In this document: in pieces, positions 1-10,417 of the stretch | Layout: each line of letters opens with the position of its first letter | How positions within the stretch are numbered: the stretch's first letter is position 1 | Assembly (NCBI RefSeq): GCF_027307225.1 | Contig: NZ_DAHUXJ010000015.1 | Coordinates: 1-64,000, forward strand | Length of the DNA stretch: 64,000 nucleotides | Source: Bradyrhizobium sp. | GTDB lineage: Bacteria; Pseudomonadota; Alphaproteobacteria; Rhizobiales; Xanthobacteraceae | Direction of reading: 5' to 3' | Translations under genes and position numbers: made by a program | The notes under the pieces: generated by a model | Told to the model about the DNA's origin: nothing | Database searches by the model: none | Seen by the model: the letters and a program-made list of their open reading frames with translations, nothing else

Positions 1-472
1 AGAGGGCTAACCCGGCAGCAATATCCATGGCATGACCAGGCTGGCGGAACCGTCCACGCTTTCCGGCTCCTCCGAAACTCAACAACGAAGGCGACAGATC
101 ACGAGCTACAAAAATACGACATCTTCACCCGCTACGGACAGGCAATGATCTGTCATTTGGCTTTCCCGGATATTGCTCCCTATACTGCTGGAGAAGACGA
201 CGCTTCCTCCTGGCGCCGGCAAATAGCGTTCTTGATAACGGCGTCCGCCTGGGGTTTTCGCAATCGTGGCTCGCTGCCCGCCTGTGGAATCGATCGGCTG
301 AAGGTTCTCCCGCGCGCGCTCAAAAGCCGCAAAACCAGGAATTAGGGGCCGGATGCCCGCTGTGCCTCGGCATGCTTTCGAAAGTGGATTTGCACGTCAC
401 CACTAGGCGACCTGGCTATAGCAGCTAAGCCGTCCCCAAAAGTGCGCAACGATGTCTCGACTTGGCGACATC

Positions 473-2308
473 TCACGGCTCAAGGACATAGGAACCAGGT
501 GCATCGCTCAGCGGCGTGCCTTTTTGCTCGCTGCCACCCGGCCCTGGCGGCGCGACCGGTTGACCAGAATGCGAAGCCAGGAACCGTGTCCACTCGTTCC
601 ACCACGAACCTTCGTGGGACGGCGCGCGCTTGATCCACTCATCCGGGCCGATATAGGGATCATTGGCATTCTTCGTGAGCAGCTGATAGCTATGCCTCTC
701 CTCCGCGGCCGGCGCGACAATGCCGGCATTGTGTCCGCCGCTGGTGAGAACGTAGGTGATATCCGCATTGGCGAGGAAATGGATCTTGTAGGTCGATCTC
801 CAGGGAGCGACATGGTCGCGCTGAGTCCCAACGACAAACATCGGCATATGCAGATCAGAAAGGGCGACCGGTTTACCGTCGACCTGATAGCGGCCTTCGG
901 CGAGATCGTTGTTGAGGAAAAGCCGGCGCAAATAGTCAGAATGCATTCGATAGGGCATGCGAGTGGCGTCCGCATTCCATGACATCAGGTCGTTGGGAGC
1001 GGCCCGTTCTCCGACGAGGTAATCCCTAATGACGCGCGACCAAAGCAGATCGTTGGCCCGCAGCATCTGGAAGGCGCCGGCCATCTGTGCGGTCCCCAGA
1101 AAGCCGCGCCGCCACATCAGATCCTCCAGGAATGCGACCTGGCTCTCGTTGATGAATAGCGTCAACTCGCCAGCTTCCGTGAAATCCGTCTGAGCGGCGA
1201 GCAACGTCACCGACCGCAAACAATCGGGGCGATCCCGGCCCAATCGAGCAGCGGCGATCGATAATAGAGTGCCGCCAAGGCAATAGCCCGTAGCATGAAT
1301 GGCCTGCCCTGGCATGATCTCGTTGATAGCGCCGATGGCCGCATCCACTCCAAGCTCGCGATAATCCTCAAGGCTGTAATTCCGGAAGTCGGACGTCGGA
1401 TTCCTCCAGGAGATCATGAATACGGTGAAGCCTTTTTCGACCAGGAAGCGCACCAGCGAGTTGCGTGGCGAAAGGTCGAGAATGTAATATTTCATGATCC
1501 AAGCCGGCACGATCAGCACCGGCTCCGGACGGACTGTCTGCGTCGTGGGGGAATACTGGATGAGCTCGATTAGTTCATTGCGATAGACAACCTTGCCGGG
1601 CGTGACGGCGACATCCTTGCCGACAACGAATTTCTGACCGCTTCTCAGCTTTCCGCCTGCGAGCAAAGCCTGCCAATCTTCAATCCAGTTATGCAGGCCC
1701 GAGACGAAATTGCCGCCGCCTGTCTCCATGATCTTGCGCAACACTTCCGGATTGCTGCCGGTGAAATTCGTCGGCGCCACGGTATCGAGACATTGGCGAA
1801 GCACGAAGTCGGCAATCGCCGCATTCGAGTGCGCCAGTCCGTGAATATCGGTCGTGGTGGAATGCCACCATTGTTCGGTCAGCAGGAAGGCCTGTGCCAA
1901 AAGGTTGAAGGACGGCAGCTCCCAATCCGAGCCCGTAAAGCGTCGGTCGTTCTCCGACAGCTTGATCAACGACCACGGCTGGAAGGCCGCGTGCCTCGGC
2001 ACTAAGGCGTCGACAAATTGCATTGCATTCTGCATCGCCTGACCGGCAAGAGCGGCGCGCTTTCCGGGAGATGCCAAAAGATGCAATTGCCAGTCGGCAA
2101 AAGCCAATGCCAGCGCGGCTGGCGAGAGCCCGCCCGTGAAGCGCGCCAACGCGGCGTGGAAGGACCTGTCGACGGCGTCGACTGCGGCGGCCGGGTCATG
2201 TGCGGCGATTGGCTCCGCCGCGTCCATGGCGGGCAGCTCAACGGGTTCCGTCGGGGAGTTAGCAATTCTTGGCTTAGCGCTGATCGATGCTGAAGGTGTC
2301 ATGAGCAA
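473..2308 (-). CDS. phaC: Poly(3-hydroxyalkanoate) synthase (class I-like)
   Basis: 611 aa ORF; lipase-box-like GYCLGGT; PhaC-type sequence (VPAWIMKYYILDLSPRNSLVRFLVEKGFTVFMISWRNP; GGHNAGIV). Confidence 0.93.
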   Translation of the reverse strand: MLMTPSASISAKPRIANSPTEPVELPAMDAAEPIAAHDPAAAVDAVDRSFHAALARFTGGLSPAALALAFADWQLHLLASPGKRAALAGQAMQNAMQFVDALVPRHAAFQPWSLIKLSENDRRFTGSDWELPSFNLLAQAFLLTEQWWHSTTTDIHGLAHSNAAIADFVLRQCLDTVAPTNFTGSNPEVLRKIMETGGGNFVSGLHNWIEDWQALLAGGKLRSGQKFVVGKDVAVTPGKVVYRNELIELIQYSPTTQTVRPEPVLIVPAWIMKYYILDLSPRNSLVRFLVEKGFTVFMISWRNPTSDFRNYSLEDYRELGVDAAIGAINEIMPGQAIHATGYCLGGTLLSIAAARLGRDRPDCLRSVTLLAAQTDFTEAGELTLFINESQVAFLEDLMWRRGFLGTAQMAGAFQMLRANDLLWSRVIRDYLVGERAAPNDLMSWNADATRMPYRMHSDYLRRLFLNNDLAEGRYQVDGKPVALSDLHMPMFVVGTQRDHVAPWRSTYKIHFLANADITYVLTSGGHNAGIVAPAAEERHSYQLLTKNANDPYIGPDEWIKRAPSHEGSWWNEWTRFLASHSGQPVAPPGPGGSEQKGTPLSDAPGSYVLEP

Positions 2309-2473
2309 GCTCCTACTTGCGGCTTACTGCGCGGCTCAGCCCGCGAATTGCGCTGGATCAATTGCCCGGCGGAGCATAGCCCTGAGCAGGTAGTGAACTG
2401 TCCCATCGGCAGCCTTCTTTTTTGGTCGTTTCTCGCCTCCCATCGAGGCGCAGATCATCGGACGAGGACCAGG

Positions 2474-2487
2474 TTGAGCTGCATCAA
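2474..2487 (+). promoter_or_regulatory. FNR/FixK-type box TTGAGCTGCATCAA upstream of the Mg2+ ATPase
   Basis: Perfect TTGA-N6-TCAA; 70 nt before ATG 2558. Confidence 0.7.
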
Positions 2488-2557
2488 CCTGCTATTCGAA
2501 GCCCGCCCTATGTTCACTCGGTTTCATTCGAGCAACGCAAAGAAGAGAGCGCCTGCG

Positions 2558-5110
2558 ATGATCCAAGATTCTCATACCATCGGGACGTTGCCCGCGGAGT
2601 TTTGGCAACTGCCTGAGGACATCCTTTTCTGCAAACTCGACTCTGATACAAACGGACTCTCTCAAAGCGAGGCCGAGAGGCGTCTTGCGATTTTTGGAGC
2701 GAACCGCGTTGAAGCCTCCAAGAGCCGGTCGATCCTTGAAAAGATCGGCCGTCGCGTCTTAAATCCACTTGTCGCCATGTTGTTGGTGGCCGCGGCCGTA
2801 TCCGGACTGAGCGGTGACCTTGGAAGCTTTGTAATCATCGTTGCCGTCCTGTCGTTGTCTCTGACGCTCGACATCGTTCAGGAACATCGCGCCGAGCTCA
2901 CTGCCGAGGCTTTGCGGGATTCGGTCGCTATTCAGGCCGACGTCGTACGCGACGGCGTCGAGATATCACTACCCGTCAAAGCGCTGGTCCCCGGCGACAT
3001 TGTCAGGCTCCGCACGGGCGACCTCATACCGGCCGACGGCATCGTCCTTGAATCCCGAGAATTGCAGGTCAACGAGGCCTTGATGACGGGTGAGCCTTTC
3101 CCCGCACTCAAGACCAGCGCGCCCTGCTCCTCGAAATCGCCGGCTGAAGCCACGAACGCCCTGTTCGCTGGAACAAGCACGGTCGGTGGGAGCGGCAAGA
3201 TGTTGATCGCGGAAACCGGAAGCCGCACCCGATTCGGCGCGATCACCGCGGCGCTGGCGGCGAACGCGCCGCCGACTGCTCTTGAACTGGGTGTGCGGCG
3301 GCTTGGCCTATTGATTCTTCGGCTTACGCTGCTTCTTACCTTGTTCGTGCTGATGGCTCATCTTGTCGCGCAACGCCCCGCGATGGAATCGTTCCTGTTC
3401 GCGGTCGCGCTGGCCGTCGGCCTGACACCGGAGCTGCTGCCGATGGTGATGACGGTGACGCTGGCGCGCGGAGCACTGCGCATGGCGGCCCGAAAGGTGA
3501 TCGTCAAGCGGCTGTCCGCGATTCACGACCTCGGCGCCATGGACACGCTTTGCGTCGACAAGACCGGTACGCTCACAGAAGCCAGGATCACGCTGGCAGC
3601 GCATGTCGATTCCGAGGGGCGTGATAGCGATCCTGTTCTCAGTCTTGCGTACATGAACAGCACGTTCCAGGCCGGCTTCAGAAGTCCCCTGGATGAAGCG
3701 ATACTCGCGGCGAGCCATGATGGCGTCGATAATTGGGTACGGCTCTCGGAAGTGCCCTTTGACTTCGAACGACGTTGCCTGTCAGTGCTCGCCGCACGCA
3801 ACTGCGAACACGTCCTGATCTCAAAAGGGGCCCCTGAATCCATTCTCGCGCGGTGTGCCGCTGTTGAAATCGACGGGCTCGCCCATCCGTTCGATGAAGC
3901 CTGGCAACAAAAGCTGACAGCCATACAGGATCGCTACGCGCGCGACGGCTTCCGCCTGCTCGCGGTTGCGACGAGATTGATGCCCCCGGCGCAAGAGACG
4001 GTTGCCGTCGGCGATGAGGTTGATCTTACACTGATTGGCTTCTGTGTCTTCGCCGATCCGCCGAAGCAGGATGCGGCTGACGCCATCGCGAGCCTCGCCT
4101 CGCTAGGTGTGAGGATAAAGATCCTCTCGGGGGACCACGCTGCGGTGGTTGCCCATGTTGCGGGATCAGTCGGGCTTCCATCAGATCGTATCATGACCGG
4201 CAGCGACATTTCCGAACTCACAGATGCTGCACTCGCTGCACAGGTCGATGATATCGATCTTTTTGCGCGTATCGATCCCGATCAAAAGCGACGGATCATC
4301 ACGGCACTCCGCCATCGCAACCACGTGGTGGGCTTCATGGGAGACGGCGTCAACGATGCGCCGGCCATCCATACAGCCCATGTCGGCATCTCCGTCACCG
4401 GTGCAACCGAAGTCGCGCGCGCTGCCGCCGATATGATCCTGCTGGCCCCCGATCTTTCGGTGTTGGCAGCCGGAGTACGCGAGGGCCGGCGAACATTTGC
4501 GAATATCCTGAAATATGTCCGCATGGGAACGAGCTCGAATTTTGGCAACATGCTCTCGATGGCCCTGGCATCGATCGTACTGCCGTTCCTACCGCTCCTG
4601 CCCTTGCAGATTCTTCTGAACAATCTGCTTTACGATCTTTCGGAAGTGGGCATCCCCTTCGATGAAGTCGACCAGGAGGACGTCGAGCGGCCTCAGGCTT
4701 GGGATATGCGAGGCATTCTTCGCTTTACCATCCTCATGGGCGCGGTCTCATCGCTGTTCGACGCCATCACGTTCGTGGTCCTTCTTAAGGTCTTCCACGC
4801 AGAGGCGACACTGTTTCAAACAGGCTGGTTTGTTGAATCGATCGCCACCCAAATCCTGGTCATTTTCCTGATCCGCTCGCGCCGGATGCCGTGGCGCGCG
4901 AACCGGCCGCACGCCACACTGATCGCCACCTCGCTGGGCGCCCTGGCCGCCGGAGTGGCACTTGCGCTCGGTCCGTGGGGACGATTGTTCGGCTTTACAA
5001 CGCCTCCCATGACACTGATGGCCACAATTGTGGCTATAACCGCGACTTATCTCGCGGCGGCAGAAGTCGCCAAGCGCGTGGCGGTTCCATATCCGCCGAA
5101 CCGGACATGA
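2558..5110 (+). CDS. mgtA: Magnesium-translocating P-type ATPase (P3B, MgtA-like)
   Basis: DKTGTLTEARI, TGEPFPALK and MGDGVNDAPAIH motifs. Start 2558 (MIQDSHTIG) is preferred over 2510 or 2348 because of the FNR box position. Confidence 0.88.
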   Translation: MIQDSHTIGTLPAEFWQLPEDILFCKLDSDTNGLSQSEAERRLAIFGANRVEASKSRSILEKIGRRVLNPLVAMLLVAAAVSGLSGDLGSFVIIVAVLSLSLTLDIVQEHRAELTAEALRDSVAIQADVVRDGVEISLPVKALVPGDIVRLRTGDLIPADGIVLESRELQVNEALMTGEPFPALKTSAPCSSKSPAEATNALFAGTSTVGGSGKMLIAETGSRTRFGAITAALAANAPPTALELGVRRLGLLILRLTLLLTLFVLMAHLVAQRPAMESFLFAVALAVGLTPELLPMVMTVTLARGALRMAARKVIVKRLSAIHDLGAMDTLCVDKTGTLTEARITLAAHVDSEGRDSDPVLSLAYMNSTFQAGFRSPLDEAILAASHDGVDNWVRLSEVPFDFERRCLSVLAARNCEHVLISKGAPESILARCAAVEIDGLAHPFDEAWQQKLTAIQDRYARDGFRLLAVATRLMPPAQETVAVGDEVDLTLIGFCVFADPPKQDAADAIASLASLGVRIKILSGDHAAVVAHVAGSVGLPSDRIMTGSDISELTDAALAAQVDDIDLFARIDPDQKRRIITALRHRNHVVGFMGDGVNDAPAIHTAHVGISVTGATEVARAAADMILLAPDLSVLAAGVREGRRTFANILKYVRMGTSSNFGNMLSMALASIVLPFLPLLPLQILLNNLLYDLSEVGIPFDEVDQEDVERPQAWDMRGILRFTILMGAVSSLFDAITFVVLLKVFHAEATLFQTGWFVESIATQILVIFLIRSRRMPWRANRPHATLIATSLGALAAGVALALGPWGRLFGFTTPPMTLMATIVAITATYLAAAEVAKRVAVPYPPNRT

Positions 5111-5211
5111 AAGTCAGGGCATACATGCTGGCGTGCGGGCGCGGCCACCGGGCGGCAAAAGGCACGGCTTCAAGCCGCCCACAAGCGATAAAACGTCGCG
5201 CTGCCTCGGAC

Positions 5212-5625
5212 TTAGGCTCGATCGACGCTGACTTGATCGATATGAAAATGCTTGCGACCGAGAGCAATGATCTCTGCATCGGTGGGATGATCGCAGGCGT
5301 CCAACCGAAGGACCATCTGCGAATAGACAGACTGCAAATGATGCAGCAGAGCCGTTTTTTCCGTGCCCGGTCCCACGATCAGGACCTCCCGACAGAGAGC
5401 GACGGCCTTCGCGACCTGCTCAAGGAATGATGGATCTTCCTCTACTCGGCCTGAGCCGACGGTGTTGGCCTTATGGTGAAGGTGCTGCGAAGCAAGGTGA
5501 GCATGCACGACGCTTGGGGTGACACCCGTCATTCCCATCGAGAACACCTTTGCAATCAGATGATCAATCCAGATCACCGCCCGGCTATGCGTCTGGCCGA
5601 CTTGTGTTTCTGCCGAATTCTTCAT
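5212..5625 (-). CDS. Conserved hypothetical, annotated in related genomes as translational machinery protein (eRF1-like fold)
   Basis: 137 aa ORF; SRAVIWIDHLIAKVF...EVLIVGPGTEKTALLHHL resembles the host-attachment/eRF1-like family. Confidence 0.6.
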   Translation of the reverse strand: MKNSAETQVGQTHSRAVIWIDHLIAKVFSMGMTGVTPSVVHAHLASQHLHHKANTVGSGRVEEDPSFLEQVAKAVALCREVLIVGPGTEKTALLHHLQSVYSQMVLRLDACDHPTDAEIIALGRKHFHIDQVSVDRA

Positions 5626-5656
5626 GTTGTACTCCGGGGTGGCGGCTGGCGCCGAC

Positions 5657-6382
5657 TTAACTCATATACTGGCCGCCGTTGATCGACAGTGTCGATCCCG
5701 TGATGAACCCGGCCTCCTCAGCAGCGAGAAACAAGACGACGCGCGCGATCTCTTCGGGCTTGCCGAGCCGGCCGACCGGAATTTGCGGCAGGATGTTCTT
5801 CTCCATGACGTCCGGCGGCACGGCATCCAGCATCTCGGTGTGAATGTAGCCCGGGCAGATTGCGTTGACGGTGATTCCCAGACGCGCGGTTTCGAGCGCC
5901 AGCGCCTTGGTGAACCCGAGTTCGCCCGCTTTCGCCGCGGAATAATTTGTCTGGCCGAGCTGCCCCCTCTGGCCGTTGATCGATGAGATCGTGATGATGC
6001 GGCCGAATTTTCGCGCGCGCATACCTTCGATCACCTGACGACACATGTTGAATAGGCCACTGAGGTTGGTGCGGATGACGGCGTCCCATTGCGTCCTGCT
6101 CATCTTGTGGAGCGCAGCATCGCGGACGATGCCGGCGTTGTTCACCAAGATGTCAATCGGCCCGAGCGATGCTTCGACTGCTTGCACACCGCGAGCACAG
6201 GCGTCGAAGTCCCCAATGTCCCATTGATGGACATGGATACCAGTTTTGCTCGCGAAGGCCTCCGCCGCCTTGGTGTTGCCGGCGTAGGTCGCGGCGACGG
6301 TGTAGCCCGCCATCTGAAGCGCCCGCGAAACCGCGGCGCCGATACCTCTCGTGCCGCCCGTCACCAATGCCACGCGCGCCAT
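5657..6382 (-). CDS. phaB: Acetoacetyl-CoA reductase / SDR family (PhaB-like)
   Basis: TGGTRGIG Rossmann motif, NNAG, YSAAKAGELGFTKALA; start at MARVALVTGG. Confidence 0.85.
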   Translation of the reverse strand: MARVALVTGGTRGIGAAVSRALQMAGYTVAATYAGNTKAAEAFASKTGIHVHQWDIGDFDACARGVQAVEASLGPIDILVNNAGIVRDAALHKMSRTQWDAVIRTNLSGLFNMCRQVIEGMRARKFGRIITISSINGQRGQLGQTNYSAAKAGELGFTKALALETARLGITVNAICPGYIHTEMLDAVPPDVMEKNILPQIPVGRLGKPEEIARVVLFLAAEEAGFITGSTLSINGGQYMS

Positions 6383-6444
6383 ATGCATCCCCTCTTTCAC
6401 CGCAATCAGCGCTGGATCGATATCCGACATCAACTTGGCGAACC

Positions 6445-6458
6445 TTGACGTGCATCAA
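6445..6458 (+). promoter_or_regulatory. FNR/FixK box TTGACGTGCATCAA
   Basis: Perfect TTGA-N6-TCAA, 66 nt upstream of the USP start, between divergent genes. Confidence 0.75.
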
Positions 6459-6524
6459 ACTGGGGAACGACGGCGCGTGCTTTCATCAATCATCTGCTTT
6501 CTGCGAAGAAATGGGAGAGCCACG

Positions 6525-7361
6525 ATGTACAAGAATCTGCTGGTCCATATCCCGACCGAGCGCTCCGCGCGCCCTGCGGTCGATGGTTCGATTTCACTCG
6601 CCATGTCCTCTGGCGCCCATCTCGACGCCATCGCCATCGGATTTGAACGCGTCAACAACGTCCCCTTTGTCGCGGAGGGCGGTGCGGCCGTCGCTTCGAT
6701 CATTGAGCTTGAGTATGAACGCGCGATGGAGCGGGCCCAGGGCGCTCTTGAGGTCTTTGAAGTCGAGGCCAAAGGGGCGGAAATTAGCTACAATGCCCGC
6801 GCCCTGGTAGGCACTTTGGGCGATGTCGTAGCGACGGTTTCAGCCTCGGCTCGCCTCTATGACTTGATGGTGGTCTCGCAGGGAGAGCCAGATCGGGGCG
6901 GCTTCGATAACCAACTACCGCAGGAACTGCTGCTGCAGACTGGCGGACCGCTGCTGGTGTTCCCCTACACCTTTCGTGGCGCGTTCAAGGCGGCGCGCAT
7001 CGGCATCTGCTGGGATGGCAGCCGCCTTGCCGCTCGCGCGCTACATGACGCGATGCCGCTTCTTGCCCAGGCCGATACTTTGACGGCCATCACATTGAAT
7101 ATTTCGGAAGTGCCAGCGGAGGCTTCGCCGATCCAGCTGGCGAAAAATATGGCGCGCAGCGGATTGCCCGTGAGGACCATCTCCCTGAACGCCGATCGAG
7201 GCCAGGTTCAAGCGAGCATCCTGTCGGTCGCGGCTGACGAAAGCCTCGATCTCCTGGTCATGGGCGGATACGGCCATGCCCGCATGCAGGAAACCGTGTT
7301 CGGCGGTGTAACGCGCGAAATGTTTCGGAGCATGACGATCCCAGTTCTGATGTCACACTAA
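6525..7361 (+). CDS. Universal stress protein, tandem UspA-like domains
   Basis: MYKNLLVHIPTERSARPAVDGSISLA...DLLVMGGYGHARMQETVFGGVTREM; ~278 aa. Confidence 0.85.
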   Translation: MYKNLLVHIPTERSARPAVDGSISLAMSSGAHLDAIAIGFERVNNVPFVAEGGAAVASIIELEYERAMERAQGALEVFEVEAKGAEISYNARALVGTLGDVVATVSASARLYDLMVVSQGEPDRGGFDNQLPQELLLQTGGPLLVFPYTFRGAFKAARIGICWDGSRLAARALHDAMPLLAQADTLTAITLNISEVPAEASPIQLAKNMARSGLPVRTISLNADRGQVQASILSVAADESLDLLVMGGYGHARMQETVFGGVTREMFRSMTIPVLMSH

Positions 7362-7379
7362 GCACGAAGCGACGCCGCT

Positions 7380-7709
7380 ATGTCTCTGATCCGTCAAACT
7401 GCTGCTTGCGGGACTGCCATTGCCTTTGCGCTGCTGTCCGGCATGTCGCCGACCACAGCGGCAAATCCCCAGCAGGGCAAGCGCCTCGCGCTGATGTACT
7501 GCGCGAGGTGTCATTCCATCGACAAGGCAGGCCCCAGCCCCCTCAAAATCGCCCCGCCCTTCCGGACCCTGCACGAACGCTATCCCGTTGAGACGCTGCA
7601 GGAAGCGCTGGCGGAAGGAATCGTCACCGGGCATCCGACCATGCCGCAATTCAGTTTTGATGCCGACCAGGTCGGTGACTTCATCGCCTTCCTGAAATCT
7701 TTGGAGTGA
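7380..7709 (+). CDS. Small c-type cytochrome (monoheme, signal peptide)
   Basis: CARCHS haem motif, N-terminal signal peptide, 109 aa. Confidence 0.8.
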   Translation: MSLIRQTAACGTAIAFALLSGMSPTTAANPQQGKRLALMYCARCHSIDKAGPSPLKIAPPFRTLHERYPVETLQEALAEGIVTGHPTMPQFSFDADQVGDFIAFLKSLE

Positions 7710-7724
7710 GGATCTCCGCGATAA

Positions 7725-7738
7725 TTGAGGCACGTCAA
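7725..7738 (+). promoter_or_regulatory. FNR/FixK box TTGAGGCACGTCAA
   Basis: Perfect TTGA-N6-TCAA, 57 nt upstream of the CBS/BON gene. Confidence 0.75.
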
Positions 7739-7795
7739 AGCGGAGGTCGCGGGGGTTCCCTATTCTTGTATCAACAAAATCAATGGAGGCATGTC

Positions 7796-8548
7796 ATGCG
7801 CGCTCATCAAATCATGACCAAGGACGTCATCACCGTCACGCCGCACACCACGATCGAGGAAGCGGCGAAGATCATGCTACGGACCCACATCAGCGGCCTG
7901 CCCGTTTTAACCGATGCCGGTCGGCTTGTCGGGGTCGTCTCGGAAAGCGATTTCCTGCGACGGAGTGAAATCGGCACCGGTCGTAAGCGCCCCTCCTGGC
8001 TCCAATTCATCCTGGGCGCGGGAAAGGTGGCGTCGGAATTCGTTCGCGAGCGTGGTCGCAAGGTTGCCGACGTAATGACGCCGGATCCGGTCACAGTCGA
8101 CGAGGAGACGCCGCTCGAGGACTTGGTTCGCTTGATGGAGAAGAACGACATCAAACGGCTTCCGGTGATGAGCGGCGGAACTCTGAAGGGAATTGTCACG
8201 CGTTCGAACCTCCTCCAAGCAGTTGCCAGCATGGCACACGAGATTCCGGATCCTACTGCTAACGACGATCACATTCGTGATCGCATTATCCGTACCGTAA
8301 ACGGGACCGATTGGCGGCCGATTGGTTTTGAGGTCACGGTCCGCAACGGGATCGTGCATCTGCATGGCATCATCACCACTGATGAGGCCCGTCAGGCCAC
8401 CATCGTCGCGGCCGAAAACACCGCCGGCGTCAAGGAGGTGCACGACCATCTCTGCTTTGTCGATACCTGGTCCGGCTTTTATGTCGAATCGCCAGAAGAC
8501 GATGCCAGCGATCGATTGAAGAAGGCCAATCAGGCGTGGGGGCGGTGA
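7796..8548 (+). CDS. CBS-domain pair + BON domain protein
   Basis: MRAHQIMTKDVITVTPHTTIEEAAKIML...VVSESDFLRR...VADVMTPDPVTVDEETPLEDLVRLM, C-terminal BON-like region. Confidence 0.85.
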   Translation: MRAHQIMTKDVITVTPHTTIEEAAKIMLRTHISGLPVLTDAGRLVGVVSESDFLRRSEIGTGRKRPSWLQFILGAGKVASEFVRERGRKVADVMTPDPVTVDEETPLEDLVRLMEKNDIKRLPVMSGGTLKGIVTRSNLLQAVASMAHEIPDPTANDDHIRDRIIRTVNGTDWRPIGFEVTVRNGIVHLHGIITTDEARQATIVAAENTAGVKEVHDHLCFVDTWSGFYVESPEDDASDRLKKANQAWGR

Positions 8549-8727
8549 TGTTAGGATGGATCGTCCGCATCCTTTTCATACTGGCGGCGCCAATAGCGGC
8601 GCTGCTGGTATCGCGCGATGAACTGAATTTCGGCTTGGTTCAGACCTTTGTGGCCATGTTTCTGTTGGTTGGCTTCGTCGGCTTGGCTGCGGCATGGTCC
8701 GCGCGGGGGCCTCATGCTCGCCCGTGA
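8536..8727 (+). CDS. Small membrane protein (63 aa)
   Basis: Two hydrophobic segments; start overlaps the upstream stop. Confidence 0.45.
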   Translation: MGAVMLGWIVRILFILAAPIAALLVSRDELNFGLVQTFVAMFLLVGFVGLAAAWSARGPHARP

Positions 8728-8903
8728 AGAAAAAGGGCGCATCAAAAATTGACCTGCACAAACATACAAATCGACGTGAGTTCAGTGGTGGGCTCATGAG
8801 GCCGATCGACTGACGCCGGCGGCAGTCAGCCGATGATAGCCAAATTGACGATAGGCAAAGTCGAGGCTGGAGGGGCGACGGCCGAACGATCGTCTCAACG
8901 CCT

Positions 8904-9101
8904 TCATCTTGTACCGTCGAATGTCGCTCCGAGCACCCTGCCATCCGTCGGATCGACGAGATGAACGCCGGAGCAGGCCAAGCACGATACGGTTTCATAC
9001 GTGCCTAGGCCAATTGCCTCCTCGGCAAGCAGCGCCTGAACCTTGCTGCCCGTCCGCGGGCAACTGAACAGGACGGGACGCCAGCGCTGACGGTCAGCCA
9101 T
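8904..9101 (-). CDS. Small hypothetical protein, CPRTG/CxxC zinc-ribbon-like
   Basis: VLFSCPRTGSKVQ...SCLACSGVHLVDPTDGRVLG; 65 aa. Confidence 0.5.
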   Translation of the reverse strand: MADRQRWRPVLFSCPRTGSKVQALLAEEAIGLGTYETVSCLACSGVHLVDPTDGRVLGATFDGTR

Positions 9102-9133
9102 TATTCACTCCAGGTACGACGGTCGGCGGGTTA

Positions 9134-9811
9134 TTATCCATTGAGCCGATTCAGAGCCGCGTGATTACGGAACACGACGCGTCGCGAACTCTCCAAGGCG
9201 ATCGTTCCGGACTGCGCCAGTTGAGTGAAAGTCCGCGACACCGTCTCGATCGTGAGGCCGAGATAGTCAGCGATGTCCTGACGCGACATTGGCAGTTCGA
9301 TGGCCCCTGCGCTGAATTTGCGACCTGCCATCTCGAGCAGGAAACCGGCGACGCGCTCCTCGGCGCTCTTGATCAGCACCAGCGAATGCTCCTGGACGCG
9401 CTGCAACTCGCGCACCGTCAGCGTCCATAGCTGCTTCGCCAAATCCTTCTCGTGTTCGGCGCGGGCCATCACCGCGCTCCGCTTGATGACTAGAACCTGT
9501 GCATCGCAGATCGCCTCCGCCGACGACAGATGAACGTCGCCGGCTTCGACGCCGAAGACATCGCCGGGTAGATAAAAGGCCCCAATCTGACGGCGACCGT
9601 CGTCCAGTGTGCGGTAAGTCCGCACCGCACCGGAGATGACCTGGTAGAGATAGTCCGCCGGCTCATCCTCGCCGTAGATTTCGATGTTCCGCGCAAAGCG
9701 CATCGGAGCACCCATCAGGCCCAACGGACCTTCGGGAATCGGCCCCGACCGAACCGGAACGGATAGGCGAGCATGGATCGAGGACTTGGCGGTTGCGGCG
9801 GCGGTGAGCAT
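9134..9811 (-). CDS. fixK: Crp/FNR family transcriptional regulator, FixK-like
   Basis: cNMP-binding fold (YQVISGAVRTYRTLDDGRRQIGAFYLPGDVFG) + HTH (MSRQDIADYLGLTIETVSRTFTQL). Confidence 0.9.
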   Translation of the reverse strand: MLTAAATAKSSIHARLSVPVRSGPIPEGPLGLMGAPMRFARNIEIYGEDEPADYLYQVISGAVRTYRTLDDGRRQIGAFYLPGDVFGVEAGDVHLSSAEAICDAQVLVIKRSAVMARAEHEKDLAKQLWTLTVRELQRVQEHSLVLIKSAEERVAGFLLEMAGRKFSAGAIELPMSRQDIADYLGLTIETVSRTFTQLAQSGTIALESSRRVVFRNHAALNRLNG

Positions 9812-9947
9812 GGCAGAACTCCGGTTTCGATCGTTGATGGGGGTAGTCTGCCCGTTTCCTCAAATTTCGAAATTCGTGTCGTTCCCCTAAGTATAAATCC
9901 GGAGGCCCTGCGGAATTTAGGGGTCTTCAGGGCCGATTCATGCGTCC

Positions 9948-9961
9948 TTGATACAGCTCAA
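9948..9961 (+). promoter_or_regulatory. FNR/FixK box TTGATACAGCTCAA
   Basis: Perfect TTGA-N6-TCAA, 59 nt upstream of ORF 10021. Confidence 0.7.
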
Positions 9962-10020
9962 GGCAGCTTGACCAGTTTCGCCCGAATGTCCGCTGGTATT
10001 CACGATGACGGATTGCAGCC

Positions 10021-10263
10021 ATGGACCGGGTAATGGCCTTCCTATCGCGCCTCTTGCGCAATGAATGGCGCGATATCGCCAGCGCTCCCTTCGATCGCGA
10101 GATCGAGGTTGCCTTCATCGATGAGAATATCAGCGTCTGTGGTGGCTCATGCCTGCGTCATGGTGACGGTTGGCTTGACGCCGAAACGCTGAGGCCGGTC
10201 GAAATCGCCGCCACGCATTGGCGCTACCGGCAGCCGGCGATGCTGGCGATGAGTTGCTGTTGA
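10021..10263 (+). CDS. Uncharacterised 80 aa protein (W-x-x-I-x-x-A-P-x-D family, copy 1)
   Basis: NEWRDIASAPFDREIEVAFIDENISV...THWRY; paralogous to 10851-11051(-); FNR box upstream. Confidence 0.6.
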   Translation: MDRVMAFLSRLLRNEWRDIASAPFDREIEVAFIDENISVCGGSCLRHGDGWLDAETLRPVEIAATHWRYRQPAMLAMSCC

Positions 10264-10278
10264 GAGAGGACGCCATTT

Positions 10279-10416
10279 ATGAAGCGGATGGCAATCGTCT
10301 GGTTTGTCGAATCTCTGTTCGGCTCGCCCCGCAAGCGTCCTGACTGGACTCTGCTGATGGTTTTCGCGGGGATCGCGATGGCGCTGCTGATGATCGTGCT
10401 TCGCTGGGCGCACTAG
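10279..10416 (+). CDS. Putative 45 aa single-TM peptide
   Basis: Not in supplied ORF track: MKRMAIVWFVESLFGSPRKRPDWTLLMVFAGIAMALLMIVLRWAH*. Confidence 0.35.
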   Translation: MKRMAIVWFVESLFGSPRKRPDWTLLMVFAGIAMALLMIVLRWAH

Positions 10417-10417
10417 G

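Noticed and set aside
8747-8760. TTGACCTGCACAAA, near-match to an FNR box
   Set aside because: Second half-site is broken (CAAA instead of TCAA) and no start codon lies at the usual distance.
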